Positions 7,178 through 13,090 of a DNA stretch of 17,893 bases are shown here, piece after piece (positions within the stretch are counted from its first letter, which is position 1; the number at the start of each line of letters is the position of its first letter). The position numbers and the translations under genes were made by a program. Source of the stretch: Arenibacter sp965652575 (GTDB lineage Bacteria > Bacteroidota > Bacteroidia > Flavobacteriales > Flavobacteriaceae); contig CBFGWQ010000065.1 of NCBI GenBank assembly GCA_965652575.1, positions 1-17,893 of the forward strand. The letters are read 5' to 3'. Under the pieces are notes generated by a model. That model had not been told where the DNA came from, ran no database searches, and saw only the letters and a list, made by a program, of their open reading frames with translations.

Positions 7178-7597
7178 CTGTCTAATATTTTATGGTATCA
7201 ATCGTACAGAGGCATGGGCTATGAATTTGAATGGTAGTTGGTGCAGGCCGGAAAAAGTAATTTGGTCCAAGCACTCAAAGTTTATATCAATGCACGATCG
7301 ACTCTCTAAGTTAGTGATTTTTAATGAAATACCCTACTAAAAATTTGTTTAAATTTTGGGATGGCCAAGATGGTCCGGCCCTTGCCGTGCGGGGCTGATT
7401 TTCAGCCGATAAATGACGGTCCAATATATTTAAAATTGGCAATATATACTGTTGTGTTTCATACTAAATCCAGCCGTACAAACAGCACACCTGCCCTGAC
7501 CGGAAGGCGGGTTTGGTTTTTGCCGACACATAAAATCCAACCGCTGAAAAAACCAAAAGAGCTGTTTCCTGTCAACGCTCAAAAAAATGTATCTTAG
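7178..7597. other. 420-bp spacer at the left edge of the accessory block
   Basis: No convincing gene is present. The spacer holds the upstream region of the minus-strand gene starting at 7177, a GGCTGA-TTT-TCAGCC hairpin (7393-7407), a GC-rich imperfect hairpin around ACCTGCC/GGCGGGT (7490-7515), and ATACCCTACT at 7329-7338, which recurs inverted at 10633-10642. The stretch 7480-7560, with GGTTTGGTTTTTGCCGACACA, resembles non-coding sequence I have seen beside accessory genes in this family; that resemblance is from memory. Confidence 0.5.
7329..7338 (+). repeat. Left copy of a 10-bp inverted repeat flanking the accessory block
   Basis: ATACCCTACT at this position is the exact inverse of AGTAGGGTAT at 10633-10642. 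The two enclose the HNH remnant, the DUF2130 gene and the DUF1016 gene (3314 bp). Ten identical bases between two spacers of this size could arise by chance, so terminal-repeat status is only suggested. Confidence 0.35.
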
Positions 7598-8015
7598 GCG
7601 ACAAGAAAATTTGTGAAGAAATTTATACAAATCATTATAGATGAAATAATTGACCAATATATGTTTGCGGACGAAACCAAAATTTCAATTCTAAATGTAA
7701 GTTCGGAAGAATATAAGCGGAAAATTATTGAACTGAAAAATTAAGTTGATAAAAACGCTTTTCAGGAAGAGGTATTCATTCGTGGTGGATTGTTCAAAAG
7801 GGAAATCCCAAAAATTTATAACAATACGTGTACAATTACAGGTTTGGGAATTTGCAATTACAAATGTTTCAATGGTAGATGCCTGTCATATCGTTCCTTT
7901 TTCGGAAGGATATGATGATACATTGACGAATGGTATTGCCCTTTGCCCCAATCAAATAGAGTTTTATCCAACTATGGAAAATATTGCCCAACATAGAAAG
8001 CGGTTTAATTTTTAA
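7598..8015 (+). pseudogene. Decayed HNH endonuclease gene
   Basis: Pieces of one HNH-type restriction endonuclease can be read across two frames. The first frame (GTG at 7613) gives VKKFIQIIIDEIID ... KIIELKN, a TAA stop at 7742-7744, then EEVFIRGGLFKREIPKIYNNTC and TITGLGI. Near 7850-7855 about two bases seem to be missing, after which the next frame continues NVSMVDACHIVPFSE, DDTLTNGIALCPN and the ending FYPTMENIAQHRKRFNF to a stop at 8013-8015. The first His (CHIVP) and the Asn (NGIALC) of the HNH motif are visible. The segment after LCPN, which normally holds the last His (LHRAFD), is gone, and the usual C-terminal end is joined directly. Hence there is a nonsense codon, a frameshift and an internal deletion. 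The family assignment rests on recalled homologues; no active product is expected. Confidence 0.72.
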
Positions 8016-8084
8016 ATTTATTCCTATGCAAGTTATTTATACAAAATCTTTTAAGTTTTATTACGCCAATAAACCGTAAATGCA

Positions 8085-9368
8085 ATGAATATAAACGAAA
8101 TAATATGCCCAAATTGCCAAAAAGCATTTAAAGTTGATGAAGCAGGCTATGCCGACATCTTAAAACAGGTTCGGGACCACCAATTTGAGGAAGAACTCAA
8201 AAACAGGCTTTCCCTTGCAGAGAAAGAAAAAGAAAGTGCCGTTAAACTTGCCGAAGCCAACATCAAAAACTCCTTGCAAGAACAATTAGCGGAAAAAGAC
8301 AGACTTTTAACGGAATTAAAAGCTAAAAGTGCTACCGACTTGGCTGAAAAATTGGCAAAAAAAGAATCGGAGATAACAGTGTTGAAATCCAAAATCCAGA
8401 ATGCGGACACGGAGAAAAAATTGGAAGTTTCCGAAGCCATAAAAAAAATAGAAAAGGAGCGTGATACCCTTGCCAATGATTTGAAAATTAAGGAAACGGA
8501 AAAAGAGCTTCTTGAAAAATCCCTAAAAGAGCAATTCACAAATAAACTCATTGCCAAAGACGAAGCCATAAAATTGAAAGATGATGAAATTGCACGTTTG
8601 AAAGATTTCAAACAAAAGCTTTCGACTAAAATGGTTGGCGAAACCTTGGAACAGCATTGCGAAATAGAATTCAATAAACTGCGACCGACAGCTTTTCAAA
8701 ATGCTTATTTTGAAAAGGATAACGATTCGAGCGGTGGCACCAAAGGCGATTTTATTTATAGGGAAACCGATGGTACGGGAAATGAAATCATTTCCATAAT
8801 GTTTGAAATGAAGAACGAAAATGACGAAACCGCAACAAAAAAAAGAAATGAAGATTTCTTTGCAAAACTTGATAAAGACCGCAAGGATAAAAACTGTGAA
8901 TATGCCGTTTTAGTCTCATTGTTGGAATCGGAAAACGAATATTACAACAATGGCATTGTTGATGTTTCCCATAAATTTGAGAAAATGTATGTGATTCGCC
9001 CACAATTTTTTATCCCTATAATCACGCTTCTTCGCAATGCAGCAATGAATTCCTTGAAATACAAACAGGAATTAAGCTTAATGAGAAACCAAAATATAGA
9101 TATTACCAATTTTGAGGAAAAAATAGATGCCTTTAGAAAAGGATTTGCCTACAATTATGATTTGGCAAGCCGAAAATTTAAGACTGCCATTGACGAAATA
9201 GACAAGACCATTAATCATTTGAACAAAACAAAAGAAGCCTTATTGTCATCGGAAAACAATTTGCGCCTGGCAAATAACAAAGCGGACGATTTGACTATCA
9301 AAAAGCTAACCTACGGTAATCCGACTATGAAAGCAAAATTTGATGGGTTGAGAGATAACCCTGAATAA
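8085..9368 (+). CDS. DUF2130 protein, predicted PD-(D/E)XK nuclease with coiled coil
   Basis: The 427-residue protein begins with a single CPNC knuckle (Cys8, Cys11), like a zinc-ribbon half. A long charged coiled coil of Glu/Lys/Leu heptads (about 28-180) follows, then a conserved block: MVGETLEQHCEIEFNKLRP (183-201), GTKGDFIYRE (218-227) and IMFEMKNENDE (238-248). Asp222 with Glu241-x-Lys243 gives the D...ExK pattern of PD-(D/E)XK nucleases, the fold assigned to DUF2130. The C-terminal third is helical (KFKTAIDEIDKTINHLNKT). Length and layout agree with the family, so it seems intact. Substrate and biological role are unknown; nucleic-acid cleavage is inferred from the motif. It is 17 bases ahead of a second predicted nuclease gene on the same strand and 69 bases behind an HNH gene remnant, which suggests a defence-type cassette. 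Codon use is more A-rich than in the flanking envelope genes. Confidence 0.87.
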   Translation: MNINEIICPNCQKAFKVDEAGYADILKQVRDHQFEEELKNRLSLAEKEKESAVKLAEANIKNSLQEQLAEKDRLLTELKAKSATDLAEKLAKKESEITVLKSKIQNADTEKKLEVSEAIKKIEKERDTLANDLKIKETEKELLEKSLKEQFTNKLIAKDEAIKLKDDEIARLKDFKQKLSTKMVGETLEQHCEIEFNKLRPTAFQNAYFEKDNDSSGGTKGDFIYRETDGTGNEIISIMFEMKNENDETATKKRNEDFFAKLDKDRKDKNCEYAVLVSLLESENEYYNNGIVDVSHKFEKMYVIRPQFFIPIITLLRNAAMNSLKYKQELSLMRNQNIDITNFEEKIDAFRKGFAYNYDLASRKFKTAIDEIDKTINHLNKTKEALLSSENNLRLANNKADDLTIKKLTYGNPTMKAKFDGLRDNPE

Positions 9369-9385
9369 AATATTGAACAGTTCAT

Positions 9386-10429
9386 ATGTCAAACAAACCT
9401 CTAAATACAAAGTTTTTCTCTCAAATTGTTGATTTACTGCAATCAGCAAGAAATACCGTAGTACGTACCATTAACCAAACAATGGTACATACCTATTTTG
9501 AAATAGGAAGAATGATTGTGGAGGAAGAGCAAAACGGAAAAGATAGAGCTGAATACGGGAAAAAACTTTTGCAAGAACTTTCCAAAACGCTAACTCGTGA
9601 ATTTGGGAAAGGGTTTTCCGAAACTAATTTAAAGCAGATGAGGCAATTTTACCTTGCCTATTCAATAAGTCAGACAGTGTCTGACGAATCTGAAAAACAA
9701 AATCAGCAGACAGGGTCTAACGAATTCAAATTGAGTTGGTCCCATTATTTAAAACTAATGCGTATTGATAGCGAAAATGAACGAAAGTTCTATGAAATAG
9801 AAGCTATAAAGAATAATTGGAGCATACGAGAATTAGAACGGCAATATGACTCTGCATTGTACACAAGACTTGTTTTAAGTCGGGATAAAGACAAGGTAAA
9901 AGAACTTTCAGAAAAAGGGCTTGTGCTTGAAAAACCAAAAGATGCGATAAAAGACCCTTATGTTTTGGAATTTTTAGGACTTCCGGAACGTAAAGAATAC
10001 TCGGAAAACCAATTAGAGCAAGAGATTATCGACAAGCTTGAACACTTTTTACTCGAACTTGGTAATGGTTTTACGTTTGTCTCAAGACAAAAACGAATTT
10101 CTTTGGACGATACACATTTTAGAATCGACTTGGTTTTCTATAATCGGATTTTAAAGTGCTTTGTGCTTATTGATCTAAAAATTGGAGAACTAAAACACCA
10201 AGACCTTGGCCAAATGCAAATGTATGTGAACTATTACGATCGAGAAATAAAATTGGGGGACGAGAACAACACCGTCGGAATCGTGCTTTGCCAAAACAAG
10301 AGAGAATCGGTCGTGGAATACACTTTGCCCCAAAATAATGAGCAGATTTTTGCAAGTAAATACCAAACTGTCTTACCGACTAAGGAAGAATTGAAACTAT
10401 TGATAAACGAAAAGAAAAGCCAACGCTAA
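9386..10429 (+). CDS. DUF1016/YhcG-type PD-(D/E)XK nuclease
   Basis: The 347-residue protein has the two-part layout of the YhcG family. The N-terminal DUF1016_N helical region (about 10-165) shows TYFEIGRMIVEEEQNGKDRAEYGKKLL, SETNLKQMRQFYL and LSWSHYLKLMRI ... WSIRELERQ. The C-terminal nuclease domain (about 190-340) shows YVLEFLGL, RISLDDTHFRIDLVFYNR (Asp248), LIDLKIGELK (Asp263-x-Lys265) and GQMQMYVNYYD (Gln276). Those residues form the PD-(D/E)XK catalytic set, so it looks active. Family members occur in defence islands and near restriction-modification genes, but the native substrate is unsettled. The linker at residues about 95-115 contains two similar 19-base units 36 bases apart (9671-9689 and 9707-9725), an in-frame duplication. 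It probably shares a transcript with the DUF2130 gene 17 bases upstream. Confidence 0.9.
   Translation: MSNKPLNTKFFSQIVDLLQSARNTVVRTINQTMVHTYFEIGRMIVEEEQNGKDRAEYGKKLLQELSKTLTREFGKGFSETNLKQMRQFYLAYSISQTVSDESEKQNQQTGSNEFKLSWSHYLKLMRIDSENERKFYEIEAIKNNWSIRELERQYDSALYTRLVLSRDKDKVKELSEKGLVLEKPKDAIKDPYVLEFLGLPERKEYSENQLEQEIIDKLEHFLLELGNGFTFVSRQKRISLDDTHFRIDLVFYNRILKCFVLIDLKIGELKHQDLGQMQMYVNYYDREIKLGDENNTVGIVLCQNKRESVVEYTLPQNNEQIFASKYQTVLPTKEELKLLINEKKSQR
9671..9725 (+). repeat. Direct repeat inside the DUF1016 gene (two 19-base units)
   Basis: CAGACAGTGTCTGACGAAT (9671-9689) recurs as CAGACAGGGTCTAACGAAT (9707-9725) with two changes, exactly 36 bases (12 codons) on. It encodes QTVSDE- and QTGSNE-like turns in the linker before the LSWSHY motif, a segment I recall as variable in length in this family. 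Slippage or recombination could expand or contract it without shifting the frame. Confidence 0.75.
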
Positions 10430-10652
10430 AACCAAAGTCATTGCATTTAATCAATCTTTGGCCTAACCGAAGAGTAAGTGCATTAAATCCGCCACTGACA
10501 CATATACGCGGCACGTTATCAGCCTGGCAAGTGTTGATGCTTTTCCATAAACAATCTTTGATGTGCTTTTTATATAACGATTCTTTCTACTACGTGCCGT
10601 ATTCGTGTACAGATATCCTCAAAGGTATAAAAAGTAGGGTATAGGGTCCGGT
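10430..10652. other. Repeat-bearing spacer at the right edge of the accessory block
   Basis: This spacer separates the convergent DUF1016 and GNAT-nitrilase genes and has no gene. It contains CAATCTTTG twice in the same orientation exactly 100 bases apart (10452-10460 and 10552-10560), the inverted pair CGGCACGT (10509-10516) and ACGTGCCG (10592-10599), and AGTAGGGTAT (10633-10642). No intrinsic terminator is evident. Confidence 0.5.
10633..10642 (-). repeat. Right copy of the 10-bp inverted repeat flanking the accessory block
   Basis: AGTAGGGTAT is the exact inverse of 7329-7338 and lies 10 bases before the end of the GNAT-nitrilase gene. See the left copy for interpretation and its limits. 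Confidence 0.35.
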
Positions 10653-12182
10653 TTACTTTTTTTTGCGAACCTCAAAAATATCCGTTCTTCTATCTTTTAG
10701 GTTTCTAACGCTGCCAAATTGGTTTAGCTCCCTCAATAGGTCTATATCCAGGTCAACGATCAGGATCATTTCGGTATTCGGGGTAGCTTCGGCCTTTATT
10801 CCATTGGCAGGAAAAGCAAAGTCACAGGGAGTAAATACCATGGATTGGGCATATTGGATATCCATATTATGTACCTTGGGCAAGTTGCCCACGCTTCCTG
10901 CAATGGCTACATAGCATTCATTTTCTATGGCTCTGGCCTGGGCACAATATCTTACTCTGGAAAAACCATTTTGGGTATCCGTGAGGAAGGGGACAAACAA
11001 AATATCCATTCCTTCATCTGCCAACAATCTGCTCAGTTCGGGAAATTCGGAGTCGTAGCAGATCAGGACGCCTATCTTTCCGCAATCAGTGTCAAATACT
11101 TTTAATTCGTTACCTCCCTGCATACCCCATACCCTTGCCTCATCGGGGGTTACATGGAGCTTTTCATATCGTTCCTTGGTACCGTCACGCTTGCAGATGT
11201 ATCCAACATTGTAGAGCGTTTCCTCCTTTATTTCCGGCATGCTCCCCGTTATTATATTGATGTTATAGGATATGGCCAGTTCAGAAAATCGCTGAACTAT
11301 GGTGGCAGTGTGTTTTGCCAGTTCCCGGATGGCGGCAGATTCCGATAAATGATTGTTCTCCGCCATAAGCGGGGCGTTAAAGAATTCCGGGAACAGGGCA
11401 AAGTCTGAACGGTAACCGGAAACGGCATCTACAAAATACTCCGCTTGCTGAAGTACATCGTCCAGATTTTTATAGGGTCTCATTTGCCATTGAATGAGTC
11501 CCACTCGCACCACCTTTTTTACAACGCTGGCCTTTTTGTTCTTTTTTTCATAGTAGATGTTGTCCCATTCCAAAAGCACGGCATAATCGTTGGAGTCGGA
11601 ATCACCTTCCAAATAGTTCTTTAGAATTTTACTGGGGTGGAAATCATTGGATATCTGGAAATTAAGTACCGGATCGTTTATTTCCTTGCGCTTTACTTTA
11701 TCTATATAGGCCTTAGGGGATAAGCTATCCATGTATTTGTGATAATTGGGGATTCTTCCGCCAAAGACGACCCCTTTCAAATTTAGGCGTTCACAAAGAT
11801 CTTTTCTGTAGTCGTACAACCTTCTGCCCAAACGCATTCCCCTATATTCGGGTTTTATAAAGACATCGATACCGTAAAGTACGTCACCGTCCCGGGAATG
11901 GGTATTAAAGGTATAATTGCCCGTAATCTGTTGGTAGGTGTGCTTGTTTTCAAATAGCGCATAATCCAAAATGATGGACAATGCACAGCCGGCGATCTGG
12001 TTATTTACCTTTATAACCACCTGTCCCTCCGGAAATCTGTTTATTAAATTTTCTATTTGATGCTTTTCCCAGTAGGATTCCGGCATAGTGGTGTAGGATT
12101 CTATCATGGCAGATTTAAGCTCCTGATAGTCATCCAGGCTTAGGTACAACAACTCAATATTTTCTATTTCATCCATCTTCAT
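10653..12182 (-). CDS. GNAT acetyltransferase-nitrilase (carbon-nitrogen hydrolase) fusion protein
   Basis: The 509-residue protein joins two enzymes. Residues about 8-215 are a GNAT N-acetyltransferase with motif A at 103-121 (YGIDVFIKPEYRGMRLGRR), the acetyl-CoA pyrophosphate loop. After a lysine-rich linker (212-223), residues 225-505 are a carbon-nitrogen hydrolase with the full Glu-Lys-Cys triad: Glu266 (LFPEFFNAP), Lys341 (YEKLHVTPDE) and Cys375 (GVLICYDSEFPELSR). The second half therefore hydrolyses an amide or nitrile-like C-N bond through a cysteine thioester. The substrate is unknown; polyamine-type or omega-amide substrates are guesses. Such fusions exist elsewhere in Bacteroidota, so this is not an artefact of a lost stop. 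No signal peptide is seen; the protein is likely cytoplasmic. It lies 46 bases downstream of rluF on the same strand and is probably co-transcribed. The start is MKMDE at 12182, with a second Met two codons in. Confidence 0.93.
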   Translation of the reverse strand: MKMDEIENIELLYLSLDDYQELKSAMIESYTTMPESYWEKHQIENLINRFPEGQVVIKVNNQIAGCALSIILDYALFENKHTYQQITGNYTFNTHSRDGDVLYGIDVFIKPEYRGMRLGRRLYDYRKDLCERLNLKGVVFGGRIPNYHKYMDSLSPKAYIDKVKRKEINDPVLNFQISNDFHPSKILKNYLEGDSDSNDYAVLLEWDNIYYEKKNKKASVVKKVVRVGLIQWQMRPYKNLDDVLQQAEYFVDAVSGYRSDFALFPEFFNAPLMAENNHLSESAAIRELAKHTATIVQRFSELAISYNINIITGSMPEIKEETLYNVGYICKRDGTKERYEKLHVTPDEARVWGMQGGNELKVFDTDCGKIGVLICYDSEFPELSRLLADEGMDILFVPFLTDTQNGFSRVRYCAQARAIENECYVAIAGSVGNLPKVHNMDIQYAQSMVFTPCDFAFPANGIKAEATPNTEMILIVDLDIDLLRELNQFGSVRNLKDRRTDIFEVRKKK

Positions 12183-12228
12183 AGCCTTATTGTTAAAATT
12201 AAATTTGGAGGTAGTTATAGTGTTTTGG

Positions 12229-12960
12229 CTAGTGGTGGGTCTTTGTGGAACCGGAAATCATTTCATTGATTTCGTTCAATTCCTTTTCGGATAGATATCG
12301 CCATTTGCCTACCGGAACATCCAATTGAATATTCATTATCCTGATGCGTTTTAGGGCGGTTACATTATAGCCCAGATACTCGCACATTCGCCTTATCTGA
12401 CGGTTGAGTCCCTGCGTTAGAACAATCCGGAACTGAAATTTGTCCAATTCCTCGATTTCACATTTACGTGTTACCCTATCCAGAATAGGGACCCCATTGG
12501 CCATTTTTTCCAGGAATGTCTTGGTAATGGGCCTATCTACGGTTACCAGATATTCTTTTTGGTGCTTATTCCTGGCCCTTAATATCTTATTTACGATATC
12601 CCCGTCATTGGTCAATAGGATCAGCCCCTCACTGGGTTTGTCCAATCTACCGATAGGGAAAATTCTACTGGGGTAGTTTATGAAGTCGATAATATTGTCT
12701 TTTTCCACCTTTGTATCGGTAGTACAGACAATGCCAATGGGTTTGTTAAAGGCAATATATACGGGTTTTTCCTGTGGTTCGGAAATAAGTGATCCATCTA
12801 CCCGTACTTCGTCGTCCAGAGTAATTTTCGTACCCATTTCAGGAACTTTTCCATTAATGGTCACCCGTCCCTGCTCTATAAGTTTGTCCGCTGCCCTACG
12901 CGAACAATAACCCATTTCACTTAAAAATTTGTTTATCCGGGTGGCTTCCTTCTCTTTCAT
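12229..12960 (-). CDS. rluF: 23S rRNA pseudouridine synthase RluF
   Basis: RluF isomerises a uridine of 23S rRNA (U2604 in E. coli numbering, with a relaxed second site). The 243-residue protein has an S4 RNA-binding domain (about 7-55, RINKFLSEMGYCSRRAADKLI) followed by the RsuA/RluB/E/F catalytic domain. Asp107 in FPIGRLDKPSEGLILLTNDGD is the catalytic residue. Stretches such as GIVCTT, DNIIDFINYPSRIFPIGRLD, VNKILRA, KEYLVTVDRPIT, GVPIL, QGLNRQIRRMCEYLGY and RIRIMN follow E. coli RluF more closely than RluB or RluE, as far as I recall those sequences. The long basic C-terminal tail of the E. coli protein is absent. A strong Shine-Dalgarno sequence, rare in this phylum, sits 5 bases before the ATG. 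The gene at 10653-12182 is next on the transcript. Confidence 0.93.
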   Translation of the reverse strand: MKEKEATRINKFLSEMGYCSRRAADKLIEQGRVTINGKVPEMGTKITLDDEVRVDGSLISEPQEKPVYIAFNKPIGIVCTTDTKVEKDNIIDFINYPSRIFPIGRLDKPSEGLILLTNDGDIVNKILRARNKHQKEYLVTVDRPITKTFLEKMANGVPILDRVTRKCEIEELDKFQFRIVLTQGLNRQIRRMCEYLGYNVTALKRIRIMNIQLDVPVGKWRYLSEKELNEINEMISGSTKTHH

Positions 12961-12965
12961 ATACG

Positions 12966-12991
12966 CTCCTTAGGCCCGATCATCAGATCGG
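12966..12991 (-). promoter_or_regulatory. rluF leader: AAGGAG ribosome binding site behind a small hairpin
   Basis: On the minus strand, AAGGAG (12971-12966) lies 5 bases before the rluF ATG, which fixes that start. Bacteroidota genes seldom carry such a clear Shine-Dalgarno sequence. Just upstream, CCGATC and GATCGG (12976-12981 and 12986-12991) form a 6-bp stem with an ATCA-complement loop. The hairpin may shape ribosome access or be the end of the GH20 transcript. Confidence 0.55.
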
Positions 12992-13090
12992 ATTTAGGGG
13001 CGAAATATACTTAAATTAACGTTTATTATGGTTAACATTGGTCCAAGATATTTCACCCCTATTTTTGTTCAAATATACTTTGGCAGGGAT

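Noticed and set aside
7361..7597. A 78-codon plus-strand open frame in the spacer before the HNH remnant
   Set aside because: No recognisable domain, odd composition, and it covers hairpins and repeat-like non-coding sequence. It reads as chance.
8147..8674. A 175-codon open frame on the minus strand opposite the DUF2130 coiled coil
   Set aside because: Serine- and phenylalanine-rich antisense of a Lys/Glu-rich coiled coil is a known artefact; the plus-strand protein matches a family.
10441..10652. Possible integron attC site after the DUF1016 gene
   Set aside because: A GTTATC-type core and inverted bases are present, but the paired RYYYAAC/GTTRRRY core sites of attC could not be found and no integrase is in the window.
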